Source: JAFDBW01 sp963723355 (lineage in GTDB: Bacteria > Desulfobacterota > Desulfuromonadia > Desulfuromonadales > BM103). From it: 64,000 nucleotides of DNA. A program made the translations under genes and the position numbers. The stretch lies in assembly GCA_963723355.1 (NCBI GenBank), contig CAVRQQ010000034.1, positions 1 through 64,000 on the forward strand. Direction: 5' to 3'. The notes below the pieces were generated by a model that saw only the letters and a list, made by a program, of their open reading frames with translations, did no database searches and was not told where the DNA came from. This document shows positions 28,157-37,671 of the stretch, piece after piece (position 1 is the stretch's first letter; the number at the start of each line of letters is the position of its first letter).

Positions 28157-28702
28157 ATGCGCATTAATGTGACCTTTCGACATATGGAAACGAGTGAGCC
28201 GGTACGCAATTATGTTGAAGAGAAACTGCCAAAGGTCAGAAAATACATTGATGAACCCGTTGAAGCCCAGGTGGTTTTATCGGTCGAAAAGAAAATACGC
28301 CACAAGGCTGAAGTCACACTGACTGCCAAAGGGATCACCATAAAGGCGACCGAAGAGACGACGGACATGTATGCCGCGATTGATGGTGTGCTGGACAAAC
28401 TCGATCGTCAGCTCAAGCGTTACAAGGACAAGATCAAAAAACATAAACCTCTCGGTGGCCGCGAGCGCCGTGTAGAGAAAACGATCTTCGCTGCAGAGAG
28501 TATCGACGAAGGGCTTACTGAACCAAGCATCATCAAAACTGACAGCTTCCATGTCAAGCCGATGTCCGTTGATGAGGCCGTTATGCAGATGGACCTTCTG
28601 GAGAAAGAGTTCCTGGTCTTCACTGATTCGTCTTCCGAGGAGATAAATGTCGTTTATCGTCGTAAAGACGGTAATTATGGCTTGATTGTTCCGCAGGCCT
28701 GA
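28157..28702 (+). CDS. hpf: Ribosome hibernation-promoting factor, long form
   Basis: Long HPF dimerises 70S ribosomes into inactive 100S particles. The 181-residue length and the C-terminal dimerisation domain (residues about 120-181, HVKPMSVDEAVMQMDLL to NYGLIVPQA) mark the long form. The N-terminal domain MRINVTFRHMETSEPVRNYV is the S30AE fold. ATG 28157 follows AGGAGG well; upstream in-frame codons have no such site. Confidence 0.94.
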   Translation: MRINVTFRHMETSEPVRNYVEEKLPKVRKYIDEPVEAQVVLSVEKKIRHKAEVTLTAKGITIKATEETTDMYAAIDGVLDKLDRQLKRYKDKIKKHKPLGGRERRVEKTIFAAESIDEGLTEPSIIKTDSFHVKPMSVDEAVMQMDLLEKEFLVFTDSSSEEINVVYRRKDGNYGLIVPQA

Positions 28703-28713
28703 GGCTATCTTTT

Positions 28714-28742
28714 ACGGCAGGCGTTTTTCTGACGCCTGCCGT
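28714..28742 (+). terminator. Hairpin between hpf and ptsN
   Basis: A perfect 11-bp stem (ACGGCAGGCGT with ACGCCTGCCGT) encloses a 7-base loop. No T-run follows, so it may be a weak terminator, a processing site or an mRNA stability element. Confidence 0.5.
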
Positions 28743-28778
28743 GGTTATCAATATTGAAGGGCGCGGGTTATTTGCAAG

Positions 28779-29240
28779 ATGAAAATTTCGGAGTTGCTTG
28801 ATCCTGCGGCGATTGTCGCAGAGCTGAATGGAACGGGAAAGAGAGACGTTCTGGCAGAACTCACAGATGCTCTGTTAAAGACGGATCAGAGTCTGTCACG
28901 GGATGATGTGCTGAGAGTCCTGATGGAACGTGAACGCCTCGGTTCCACGGGGATCGGAGATGGTGTGGCGATTCCCCACGGTAAGCTGAAGGATATCGAT
29001 CGACTCCTGATCTCGTTCGGTCTGAGCCGCCAAGGCGTCGATTTTGATTCCATGGATGGCAAGCCGGCACATCTCTTTTTCCTGCTGGTCGCTCCGGAGG
29101 AGTCTGTCGGTGTACACCTGAAGACCCTTGCCAGAATTTCCAAGCTGCTGAAAAGCACGGCCGTACGTGAACGCCTGCAGTCAGCAGTCGACAGCGTAGA
29201 AATCCACCGCATTATTTCTGAAGAAGAAGAGCACCTGTAA
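28779..29240 (+). CDS. ptsN: Nitrogen-PTS EIIA PtsN
   Basis: PtsN is a phosphocarrier of the nitrogen PTS that regulates rather than transports. It has 153 residues of the fructose/mannitol EIIA fold. The phosphorylated histidine is His67 in GDGVAIPHGKL. It stands between hpf and hprK, as in many Gram-negative bacteria. Here it could receive phosphate from the EI and HPr encoded 4 kb downstream. Confidence 0.94.
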   Translation: MKISELLDPAAIVAELNGTGKRDVLAELTDALLKTDQSLSRDDVLRVLMERERLGSTGIGDGVAIPHGKLKDIDRLLISFGLSRQGVDFDSMDGKPAHLFFLLVAPEESVGVHLKTLARISKLLKSTAVRERLQSAVDSVEIHRIISEEEEHL

Positions 29241-29251
29241 CGGTTGGAGCT

Positions 29252-30235
29252 ATGCCTCGTCTGAGCATTTCAGAGTTGCTGTCCGAGACGGAGGCCGGGC
29301 TTGATCTGGAGCTGTTGGCCGGAGAGCGCGGCTTGAGCCGCGTCGTGCAAGTGCCGAGGATTCAAAAACCGGGACTGGCCCTGGCAGGCTACACCAAGAA
29401 CCTGCACCCCGATCGCATCCAGGTTCTCGGTGACACGGAACTCAGCTATCTGGCTGAGCTGCTGCAACGAGACCCGGCCAAGGCGAGTGAGAATATCAAG
29501 ACTCTCTGCTCACTTGGTATCTGCTGTTTCATTATCACCAAAAACCTTGTCCCCCCTGAAAACCTTGTGCGAGAGGTGGAAAATCACGATATCCCCCTGT
29601 TGCGCAGTCATCACCAGAGTTCCACATTCATATCGCTGCTGACCCAGTACCTGGAAGAGCGCCTGCTTGCCCAGACCAATGTACACGGCGTACTTATCGA
29701 TGTGCTGGGAGTGGGCGTGTTGCTGCTGGGTAAAAGCGGCATTGGCAAGAGCGAGTGTGCTCTCGATCTGATCTTACGGGGACATCGTCTGGTCGCTGAC
29801 GATATCATCAACGTCCGGTTGAAACTGCCGGCTGTCCTGTTTGGCCAGGGTAATGACCTGCTGCATTATCACATGGAAATCCGTGGTCTGGGGATTATCA
29901 ATATCAAGCACCTGTTCGGTGTCGCGGCAATCCGTGAGCGCAAAAAAATCGACCTGGTTATCGAACTCGTCGAATGGCAGGATGGTCATGAATACGACCG
30001 GCTCGGGCTCGAGGAAAAGACCTACGAGTTGTTGGGCGTGGAGCTGCCCCTGCAAACCATACCGATTCGCCAGGGAAGAAACATCACAACCATTGTCGAG
30101 GTGGCGGCCCGCAACCAGTTGCTCAAGGAAATGGGGTATCACAGTGCGGTGGAATTCGAGGAAAGGCTGGAGCAACGCATGGCCGAAACGGCCCGGATTC
30201 ATGCCCAGTCGATTATCGGAGACAACCTGGAATGA
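29252..30235 (+). CDS. hprK: HPr kinase/phosphorylase HprK
   Basis: HprK phosphorylates HPr on a serine and reverses the reaction. It has 327 residues. The Walker A motif GKSGIGKS is near residue 160, and the HprK signature follows in the 205-225 region (EIRGLGIINIKHLFG). Its target could be Ser48 of the HPr encoded in the same run. It overlaps rapZ by four bases. Confidence 0.95.
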   Translation: MPRLSISELLSETEAGLDLELLAGERGLSRVVQVPRIQKPGLALAGYTKNLHPDRIQVLGDTELSYLAELLQRDPAKASENIKTLCSLGICCFIITKNLVPPENLVREVENHDIPLLRSHHQSSTFISLLTQYLEERLLAQTNVHGVLIDVLGVGVLLLGKSGIGKSECALDLILRGHRLVADDIINVRLKLPAVLFGQGNDLLHYHMEIRGLGIINIKHLFGVAAIRERKKIDLVIELVEWQDGHEYDRLGLEEKTYELLGVELPLQTIPIRQGRNITTIVEVAARNQLLKEMGYHSAVEFEERLEQRMAETARIHAQSIIGDNLE

Positions 30236-31089
30236 AGCGACAACTGGTTCTTATCACCGGGCTGTCAGGGTCAGGCAAAAGTACCGGGGCCCGCGCCCTC
30301 GAAGATGCCGGTTTCTTTGTTATTGACAACCTCCCACTGGTCATGCTGCCTGCTTTCCTCGCGTTGACCGGGCATGGTTACGAAAGAGTTGCGACAGTGG
30401 TCGATGCCAGGAGTTCCGATTTCCTGGGCGATTGTCATGAAGTGTTGCGGCGTATCAAGGAGCAGGGCCTGGATGTTGAGGTCCTGTTCTTTGAAACCGC
30501 CGACCACGATCTGATCAAGCGTTTTTCTGAGACGCGCCGCCGCCATCCCCTGGTCCAGAAAGAAGGCATCCTGGCCGCAATTCAAAAAGAGCGACAGGTC
30601 ATGTCCGGTCTACGCAAACTGGCCACTGTGATCTTTGATTCCTCCGGCTTGACCGTTCATCAACTGCGCCAACAGGTCCTCGGTGCGGTTCTTGGTGCCG
30701 AGGAACAACATGGTCAGATGCAATTGCAGGTCCAGTCCTTCGGTTTCAAGAACGGTCTGCCGTTGGGCGCAGATCTGGTCTTTGATGTCCGTTTTCTGGA
30801 CAACCCGCATTTTGTCGAGGAGCTTCGTCCCAAAACCGGTCTCGATCCTGAAGTCAGCAGCTTTGTCCTGAACCAGACTGACTACCAGTCCTTTCTGGTT
30901 AAGCTCAAGGAGCTGCTTTTTTTCCTGGTCCCGCGCTATCGAAACGAGGGCAAGACCAGCCTGACAATTGGTATCGGATGCACCGGTGGCCGCCACCGGA
31001 GCGTTGCCATTGCAGAGGATCTTGCACCTTACCTGATGGGCACCGGATGTGCCGTGCAGGTTAATCACAGAGATGTTGACGGAGAATAG
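30232..31089 (+). CDS. rapZ: RNase adapter RapZ
   Basis: RapZ is a nucleotide-binding protein; in enterobacteria it guides RNase E to the glmZ small RNA, but in this lineage its target is unknown. It has 285 residues. Walker A is GLSGSGKST (9-17), and the C-terminal domain has TIGIGCTGGRHRSVAIAE. It overlaps hprK and is four bases from the EIIA gene. Confidence 0.94.
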   Translation: MKRQLVLITGLSGSGKSTGARALEDAGFFVIDNLPLVMLPAFLALTGHGYERVATVVDARSSDFLGDCHEVLRRIKEQGLDVEVLFFETADHDLIKRFSETRRRHPLVQKEGILAAIQKERQVMSGLRKLATVIFDSSGLTVHQLRQQVLGAVLGAEEQHGQMQLQVQSFGFKNGLPLGADLVFDVRFLDNPHFVEELRPKTGLDPEVSSFVLNQTDYQSFLVKLKELLFFLVPRYRNEGKTSLTIGIGCTGGRHRSVAIAEDLAPYLMGTGCAVQVNHRDVDGE

Positions 31090-31092
31090 AGC

Positions 31093-31494
31093 ATGATCGG
31101 TTTGGTACTCGCAACACACGGAAACCTTGGTTCGGAACTGCTGCTGTCCGCACAGATGATTATCGGCCCGGTTATCAATGCCCGCTCGGTCAGTATCACC
31201 CATGATAGTTCCATGGAGGCGATTCGGGATGCGATCGCCGAAGCCGTCACCGAGGTCGGCAAGGATGGTCACGGTGTGATTATCGTTACGGATATGTTCG
31301 GTGGGACACCGGCGAATGTCAGTATGACGTTCCTTGAGCCACAAAGCGTTGAGGTGATCACGGGTGTCAACCTGCCTATGATTCTGAAGTTTTTCAACAG
31401 CCAGGAAAACCTCGGTCTCGACGAACTGGCCGGGATACTTAAATCGTATGGTCAACAGAGCATCGCCCTGGCAAGCGAGTACCTGCAGCGTTAG
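31093..31494 (+). CDS. Mannose-family PTS EIIA
   Basis: This 133-residue protein is a stand-alone EIIA-Man domain. The phosphorylation site is His9 in LATHGNLG, and TDMFGGTPANVSM is the family signature. It accepts phosphate from HPr and passes it to the EIIB encoded next, 12 bp away. As a separate protein it could also serve as a regulator, as in bacteria with incomplete PTS. Confidence 0.92.
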   Translation: MIGLVLATHGNLGSELLLSAQMIIGPVINARSVSITHDSSMEAIRDAIAEAVTEVGKDGHGVIIVTDMFGGTPANVSMTFLEPQSVEVITGVNLPMILKFFNSQENLGLDELAGILKSYGQQSIALASEYLQR

Positions 31495-31506
31495 GAGAGC
31501 CGGTTC

Positions 31507-31995
31507 ATGAGTATTGTTCTGGCACGCATAGACAGTCGACTGGTCCACGGGCAGGTTCTCGAAGCCTGGGTTCCGTATGTGAACGCAGACTGTATCGTTG
31601 TTGCCAATAACAAAGTTGCAGGGGAATCCTTCCAGCGCATGGTTATGCAGGCAGCCGTTCCCAGTTCGATCAAGCTGATTATTGGTACCCTCGAGGAGAC
31701 GGCCTCAATCCTCATCTCCACGGATCTGCTCAAAAAACGCGTGCTGCTGCTGTTTGCCAATTCAGATGATGCTCTGAAGGCGCGGCAGCTTGGTGTCGAA
31801 TATCCGAAACTGAATCTCGGCAACATGCATTCCAGCGCTGGAAAAGACCGTTACACCTGTACGATCGCCCTTGATCAGCAGGATATTGAGGTGTTGCAGC
31901 AGGTCGAAGACCAGGGCGTTACAATAGTTTCCCAATGCGTACCTGCTGATCGTGAACAGAACTGGCACAAGCTGATCAGGGTTGGAGGCCGATAA
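31507..31995 (+). CDS. Mannose/sorbose-family PTS EIIB
   Basis: This 162-residue protein matches EIIB of the mannose family. The phosphorylated residue is His14 in RIDSRLVHGQV. It takes phosphate from the EIIA and transfers it to the sugar imported by EIIC/EIID. The gene abuts EIIC without a gap. The sugar cannot be read from the sequence. Confidence 0.92.
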   Translation: MSIVLARIDSRLVHGQVLEAWVPYVNADCIVVANNKVAGESFQRMVMQAAVPSSIKLIIGTLEETASILISTDLLKKRVLLLFANSDDALKARQLGVEYPKLNLGNMHSSAGKDRYTCTIALDQQDIEVLQQVEDQGVTIVSQCVPADREQNWHKLIRVGGR

Positions 31996-32688
31996 ATGGT
32001 CGCTGTCAACTATCTCCTGGCCGGAATGGTATCCGTTCTGACGGGTTTGGACCGGGTCGCGCTGATCCAGATCATGATCTCCCGCCCACTGGTTGCCGGC
32101 CCTTTGACCGGATGGGTCCTCGGTAGTCCCTTGGTCGGTCTGGAGATAGGTATGCTGCTCGAGCTGCTCTGGTTGGGCCGCCTGCCCGTGGGTGCTGCGA
32201 TTCCGCCTGACGATACCCAGGTTGCGGTGGGTGCAACGGTCCTGGCTGCGGGCACTGGACATTTTGTCGGGCTGGACGGTATGCCCCTGGTGCTCCTGTC
32301 GGTCCTGATTGCTATCCCTCTGGGTAAATTCGGCCAGGTTTTCGACAAGCTGGCCCGTCATGTCAATGATCGCCTTGCCGTCTCCGGCTACAACGCACTG
32401 ATGTCCGGCCATACGGCGAAGATGGAACGCTGTCACCTGTTGGGGTTGGTCAGCTTTGGTCTGGCGAGTCTGGCAACCGCACTGGTTATCGTCCTGGTCG
32501 GGACTTTTGTCCTGTTCTCGTTCGCACCTGTCCTGATTGGCGCCATCCAGGAAGCAGGGCTGAGCCTGCAATACAGTCTCATCCTGGTCGGGGCTGCGGT
32601 ATTGCTCGGGACGACCAACGTCAATCGTGGCATCTCGCTGTTCTGCACGGCTTTTATCGGGACCCTTCTGGTTCTTTGGTTAAGATGA
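31996..32688 (+). CDS. Mannose-family PTS EIIC
   Basis: This polytopic membrane subunit has 230 residues, somewhat shorter than transport-proven EIIC proteins. Hydrophobic helices and the family stretch RPLVAGPLTGWVLG are seen. Together with EIID it forms the sugar channel. It starts directly after the EIIB stop and overlaps EIID by four bases (ATGA). Confidence 0.88.
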   Translation: MVAVNYLLAGMVSVLTGLDRVALIQIMISRPLVAGPLTGWVLGSPLVGLEIGMLLELLWLGRLPVGAAIPPDDTQVAVGATVLAAGTGHFVGLDGMPLVLLSVLIAIPLGKFGQVFDKLARHVNDRLAVSGYNALMSGHTAKMERCHLLGLVSFGLASLATALVIVLVGTFVLFSFAPVLIGAIQEAGLSLQYSLILVGAAVLLGTTNVNRGISLFCTAFIGTLLVLWLR

Positions 32689-33446
32689 AGATTATGCATA
32701 GACCAAAATTGAACTGGCTGACATTTTTACGTATGTACCTGCGCTCTTTCCTGCTGCAGTCAAGCTGGAACTTTGAAAAGCTGCAAAACCTGGGTTTCTA
32801 CTTCATGATTCTGCCAGGCCTGCGCGATATCTATGGCGAAGAAATCCCGGAAGATGTCCGTGAGCGGCATATGGATTACTTCAATACCCATCCCTACTTT
32901 GCCACTTTGGTCGCGGGGACCACGTTGCGTCTGGAGGCAGGGAGCCGTGTCGGTGAGGAGTCTTCCGTTGATGCCGAAACATATAAAAGTATGGTGATGG
33001 CACCATTTGCTGCGATGGGTGATGCGCTCTTCTGGGGGGGGGTGCGTCCGTTGGCGGCCTTGATCGGTCTGCTGATTGCCAGCCAGGGCTCACTCTGGGC
33101 GCCGGTCGTTTTTCTGCTGATTTTCAATCTGCCTCACCTTTTTTTCCGTGGCAGTGGCTTGATGCTCGGCTATGCACAGGAACTGCATGCAATCGAAACC
33201 GTCCAGAAATGTCGCTTGCCGGACCTGGCCATCCGGCTCAAGGAGTCAACGACGATCCTGATTGGTGTTCTCTGTGCCTACCTTTCCTTCAAGGGCTGTG
33301 AGCATCAGGAGCTTCCCGCAGTGTGGGGCTTTGTCATCCTGCCGATCGTGCTGCTTTTTGCCTGGCTGGCCCATAAAGGGGTGTCCAGCCTGTTTCTTGT
33401 GATATTGACGACTTCCAGCCTGTTATTGCTGGCGCTTTTGTTCTGA
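32685..33446 (+). CDS. Mannose-family PTS EIID
   Basis: The 253-residue product matches EIID: RSFLLQSSWNFEKLQNLGF at the start, a GDALFWGGVRPLAALIG segment, and hydrophobic helices in the second half. It is slightly short for the family. ATG 32685 overlaps the EIIC stop. Together with EIIC it completes a full mannose-type system, which many Geobacter relatives are thought to lack. Confidence 0.88.
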   Translation: MKIMHRPKLNWLTFLRMYLRSFLLQSSWNFEKLQNLGFYFMILPGLRDIYGEEIPEDVRERHMDYFNTHPYFATLVAGTTLRLEAGSRVGEESSVDAETYKSMVMAPFAAMGDALFWGGVRPLAALIGLLIASQGSLWAPVVFLLIFNLPHLFFRGSGLMLGYAQELHAIETVQKCRLPDLAIRLKESTTILIGVLCAYLSFKGCEHQELPAVWGFVILPIVLLFAWLAHKGVSSLFLVILTTSSLLLLALLF

Positions 33447-33459
33447 TAGAGGGGATGGC

Positions 33460-33732
33460 ATGACGACGGAGAATGCTGAATTCAGAATTGTCAATCGTTT
33501 GGGCCTGCACGCCCGTGCTGCGGCACAGCTTGTTCAGACGGCCAACAGGTTCCTGTCGGATGTGACGATCGAAAAAGACGGTAATGAGGTTAACGGCAAA
33601 AGTATCATGGGTTTGCTGATGCTGGCGGCCCCACAGGGGTCAACCATAAATGTTTCAGTCTCCGGAGAGGACGCTGAAGAGGCAATGAAAGTAATTGGAA
33701 CTCTGATCAATGATGGCTTCGGTGAAGATTGA
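33460..33732 (+). CDS. ptsH: Phosphocarrier protein HPr
   Basis: HPr carries phosphate from EI to EIIA proteins. It has 90 residues. The active histidine is His17 in GLHARAA, and the regulatory serine, Ser48, is in NGKSIMGLLML, the site HprK modifies. Both sites are intact, so metabolic and regulatory phosphorylation are possible. It overlaps the ptsI start. Confidence 0.95.
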   Translation: MTTENAEFRIVNRLGLHARAAAQLVQTANRFLSDVTIEKDGNEVNGKSIMGLLMLAAPQGSTINVSVSGEDAEEAMKVIGTLINDGFGED

Positions 33733-35498
33733 CATAGCTGAAGATACGATTCTCGTCGGTATCGCGGCGGCGCCCGGGATTGCCATATCCCGCAGTTATC
33801 TGGTCAGCCGCGATCGAATGGCCGTTATCGAGCGCCGTATCTCTGTCGAAGAAGTTGAGCCCGAGGTCTCAGCATTCAGACAGGCCGTGGAAAAGTCCAA
33901 GGCCCAGCTGATCGAAGTCAGAGAGCAGGCGGATGACAAGGAACTCTCCGAGCATCTGTATATTATCGACACTCATTTATTGATCCTGCAGGACGAAATG
34001 CTGATCGGTGAAACCCTCAGGCTGATCAGCGACGAGTTGATTAACGCCGAAGGCGCCCTGAACCGGGTGTTGCGGAAAATTCGCCGGGTTTTTGACAAGA
34101 TCAGCGACGAGTATCTGCGTGAACGACATTCGGATATAGACTCGATCGGTGATCGTCTGATGCGCAACCTGCTGGGGGAAACCCGCGAGTCACTAGCCGA
34201 AGTTGATGAACAGGTGATTGTCGTTGCACACGACCTGTCTCCAGCGGACACGGTGCAGATTGACAAGACCAAAGTGGTCGGTTTCGTTACCGACATCGGC
34301 GGCCGGACCTCGCACACGGCTATCCTGGCCCGCTCAATGGGCATCCCTGCGGTGCTTGGACTGGAAACAGTGACGTCACTGGTCCCCAATGGCGTTCCGA
34401 TGATCATCGATGGTAGCACCGGGACCGTGATCCTGAAGCCGTCGCAGGAAACGTTTCGTGATTACCTGCAGAAGAAGCGGGACTACGATTATCAGGAAAC
34501 AGAACTTCATAAATTCAGGAGCCTTGCCGCAGAAACCCTTGACGGGTTCTCCCTGGCCCTGCGCGGCAATATCGATTTTGTCGAAGAAATTGCAGGCGGC
34601 ACGGGAACATGGTGCACAGGGAATCGGGCTGTTCCGCACCGAGTTTCTGTTCATGTCCGGTGAGGGTCCGCCGTCAGAAGACGAACAGCTTGCGGTCTAT
34701 CGCTCAGCGGTTGAACAGATGGCGCCTTACCCGGTCACCATCAGGACGCTGGATGTCGGTGGCGACAAATTCGTTCCTGAATTCAATCTCTCCGATGAAG
34801 TCAACCCGGCCATGGGATTGCGTGCCGTACGATTCTCGCTAAAGGAAGTGAAACTCTTCAAAACACAACTGAGAGCCATCCTCAGAGCCTCAGTGTCCGG
34901 ACCGATCAGGATAATGTTTCCGATGATCTCCGGTGTTGCCGAGGTCCGTTCCTGCAAGCAGTTCCTGGAGCGGGAACGGCAGGACCTTCTGGCTGCAGGT
35001 ATTCCCTGTGGAGACCAGGTCGAAGTCGGGATCATGGTTGAGACACCCGCCGCAGTACTGATTGCCGACCTGTTGGCAAAGGAGGTCGACTTCTTCTCGG
35101 TCGGAACTAACGACCTGATTCAGTACTGCCTGGCAATCGACCGCGGCAATGAACATGTTGCCTATCTTTACGAGCCGATGCATCCTGCCGTTCTTCAGGC
35201 GTTGTTACGCGTCTGCAAGGCGGCAAAATCCGCCGGTATAAAGGTAGGAATGTGCGGTGAGATGGCCGGCGAGGATCTTTATGCCCTGGTGTTGATCGCG
35301 CTCGGTTTTGATGAACTGTCCATGAACGCTGCCAACATCTCACGGGTCAAGCGCATCATGCGCCAGGTCAAATATACAGAAGTACAGCAGATTCTGGAGA
35401 ATCTCCTGACTCTTGCTACAGCTGATGAGGTCGCCTCTGCCTTGGAAGAGGAAATGCGCCAGCGTTATCCGCAAGTGTTTGCTGAAAGACATCTCTAA
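33710..35498 (+). CDS. ptsI: PTS enzyme I PtsI (one frameshift)
   Basis: EI takes phosphate from PEP to HPr. The swivelling His lies in GGRTSHTAILARSMGIPAV (about residue 202), and the C-terminal PEP site has GIGLFRTEFLFM, VGTNDLIQYCLAIDR and the Cys in VGMCGEMAG. The frame breaks at GG 34595-34596; removing one G gives VEEIAAAREHGAQG and about 595 residues, normal for EI. The start is uncertain: ATG 33710 or 33713, or GTG 33722, all overlapping the HPr end. Confidence 0.92.
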
Positions 35499-35553
35499 TC
35501 AACGCGAAGGCTCATAATTTACCCCTGCTTTATCCTGCCAGACACCTGAAAAC

Positions 35554-35582
35554 TTGACAGTGACACGGTAAAAGATTAATGT
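35554..35582 (+). promoter_or_regulatory. Possible promoter of metK
   Basis: A consensus TTGACA (35554-35559) and a weak -10 TAATGT (35577-35582) are 17 bases apart, 38 bases before metK. No SAM riboswitch is apparent in the 121-base leader. Confidence 0.4.
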
Positions 35583-35619
35583 TCCGCTTTTGCAAAGACA
35601 TTTCTTAGGAGAAAAAATC

Positions 35620-36789
35620 ATGGCAATGACAGATTTTCTGTTTACTTCCGAATCAGTTTCCGAGGGCCACCCTGACAAGGTTGCGGACCAGATTTCCGAC
35701 GCGGTCCTCGATGCTATAATCGCCCAGGATCCCGTAGCCAGGGTTGCTTGTGAAACTCTCGTCACGACCGGTATGGCAATGATAGCCGGAGAAATCACCA
35801 CCAGTGCGTATGTTGATATGCCGGATATCGTCCGCCAAACCATCAAGGAGATCGGCTATGATGACTCTTCGATGGGTTTCGACTACGAGACTTGTGCCGT
35901 TCTGACCACGATTGATCGGCAGTCTCCGGATATCTCCCAGGGGGTCACAGAAGGCCAGGGCATGTTCGCCGAGCAGGGTGCCGGCGACCAGGGCCTGATG
36001 TTTGGTTACGCCTGTAACGAAACGCCGGAACTGATGCCGATGCCGATAACTTTTGCCCACAAGCTGACCAAGCGGCTCGCCGAAGTACGCAAAAGCGGCT
36101 TGCTTAACTTCCTTCGCCCTGACAGCAAATCACAGGTGTCGATTCAGTACATCAACGACAAACCGATCCGGGTCGACACGGTGGTCGTTTCCTCCCAGCA
36201 TGCACCTGATGTAACCTATGAAAACCTTAAGGAGTCGATTATCGAAGAGGTTGTTCGCAAGGTCATCCCGCATAATCTGCTCGATGAAAAAACCAAGTAC
36301 TTTATCAACCCTACCGGCCGGTTTGTTGTCGGTGGCCCAATGGGTGACTGCGGTCTGACCGGGCGGAAAATTATCGTTGACACCTACGGCGGACAGGGAT
36401 CACATGGTGGTGGCGCGTTTTCCGGGAAAGATCCCTCGAAGGTTGATCGCAGTGCCTCTTACATGGCACGTTATGTCGCCAAGAACATCGTTGCTGCAGG
36501 GATTGCCGACAAATGTGAAGTTCAGCTGGCCTACGCAATCGGAGTCGCCGAGCCGGTTTCGGTTATGATCAATACCTTCGGCACCGGAAAGATCCCGTCC
36601 AACGAAATAGCCCGAATTGCCCAGGAAGAGTTTGACATGCGTCCACGTGCGATCATCGAAACTCTCGACCTGTTGCGACCGATCTATCAAAAGACTGCCG
36701 CCTATGGTCACTTTGGCCGCGAACTCCCCGAGTTCACCTGGGAGCGTACAGATCGTATTGAATCACTGAAGAAAAGAGCAGGTATCTGA
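35620..36789 (+). CDS. metK: S-adenosylmethionine synthetase MetK
   Basis: MetK makes SAM from methionine and ATP. It has 389 residues. The N-terminal FTSESVSEGHPDKV, GDQGLMFGYA and GGGAFSGKDPSKVDRS (the phosphate loop) are diagnostic. ATG 35620 follows TTAGGAGA; the upstream in-frame ATG at 35590 has no such site. It pairs functionally with ahcY 3 kb downstream. Confidence 0.97.
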   Translation: MAMTDFLFTSESVSEGHPDKVADQISDAVLDAIIAQDPVARVACETLVTTGMAMIAGEITTSAYVDMPDIVRQTIKEIGYDDSSMGFDYETCAVLTTIDRQSPDISQGVTEGQGMFAEQGAGDQGLMFGYACNETPELMPMPITFAHKLTKRLAEVRKSGLLNFLRPDSKSQVSIQYINDKPIRVDTVVVSSQHAPDVTYENLKESIIEEVVRKVIPHNLLDEKTKYFINPTGRFVVGGPMGDCGLTGRKIIVDTYGGQGSHGGGAFSGKDPSKVDRSASYMARYVAKNIVAAGIADKCEVQLAYAIGVAEPVSVMINTFGTGKIPSNEIARIAQEEFDMRPRAIIETLDLLRPIYQKTAAYGHFGRELPEFTWERTDRIESLKKRAGI

Positions 36790-36812
36790 TCGGTGACAAC
36801 ATTCATTCAAGC

Positions 36813-36853
36813 CAGGCGGGCGGATCGTATTGACGATCCGCCCGCCTGCGTTT
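36813..36853 (+). terminator. Terminator after metK
   Basis: A perfect 16-bp stem (36813-36828 with 36833-36848) encloses a 4-base loop ATTG and is followed by a short CGTTTT tail. Confidence 0.85.
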
Positions 36854-36866
36854 TAGGCTTACAGGT

Positions 36867-37655
36867 ATGATGAAACCTGAGCTTTCGATTATCGTCCCAA
36901 CCCTGAACGAGGCAGAAACCTTGCCTCTGCTGTTGCATGACCTGATCAGTCAACAAAACGTCGATTTTGAAGTTATTGTCTCCGACGGCGGCTCGACAGA
37001 CGCGACAACGGAGGTTGCGGAAAACTTCTTCCTTGAGAGTCCCCTTACAGGGACATGTCTGTCAGCCCCTCGCGGACGCGGACGCCAATTAAACGCCGGT
37101 ACCGGCATCGCCAGGGCTGAGTGGCTGCTGTTCCTCCATGCAGACAGCAGGCTTGCTGATCAGAACCAGCTGCGACAGGCCCTGGAATTTATGCAGGACC
37201 ACCAGAAACGAACCGGAACAGTTGCTGCTGCTGGACGGTTTGCTCTGCGATTTGAGTCCGAGCCAGGTGGCAATAACTTCGCTTTGTTCTATTATGAAAC
37301 CAAGGCGCGTTTAGGCCGGACAGGTTGCATTCACGGTGACCAGGGGATGCTGATCAGGAAGAACTTTTTTGATCAGGTGGGCCCTTTCCGGGAGGATCTG
37401 CCTGTTATGGAAGATACGACGCTGGCGGAACAGGTCCGCAACCAGGGTGAATGGCTGCTCCTGCCGGGTGAGGTCTTTACCTCTGCCCGTCGTTTTGTAA
37501 CCGAGGGATGGCGTGCCCGGCAAACGCTTAATGCCCTGATGATGAATTTTCTGGCGATCGGCTGGCTTGATTTTTTTGCCAGGGCCCCGGAAGTCTATCA
37601 GCAACAGGACAAGACCAGACCGTTGCAGCTTGGCGCCATTCTTTCGTTTAATTGA
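36867..37655 (+). CDS. Family 2 glycosyltransferase
   Basis: This 262-residue GT-A enzyme begins ELSIIVPTLNEAETLPLLL, has the nucleotide-site SDGGSTDAT and the metal motif LHADSRL. It resembles the TIGR04283 group of small glycosyltransferases sometimes linked to arsenosugar or selenium clusters; the donor and acceptor are unknown. The frame just downstream continues as a coherent protein if one G at 37632-37633 is removed, so the gene may run on to 37926 with a C-terminal extension. Confidence 0.8.
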   Translation: MMKPELSIIVPTLNEAETLPLLLHDLISQQNVDFEVIVSDGGSTDATTEVAENFFLESPLTGTCLSAPRGRGRQLNAGTGIARAEWLLFLHADSRLADQNQLRQALEFMQDHQKRTGTVAAAGRFALRFESEPGGNNFALFYYETKARLGRTGCIHGDQGMLIRKNFFDQVGPFREDLPVMEDTTLAEQVRNQGEWLLLPGEVFTSARRFVTEGWRARQTLNALMMNFLAIGWLDFFARAPEVYQQQDKTRPLQLGAILSFN

Positions 37656-37671
37656 TGAGCTCTTGTCGGTC

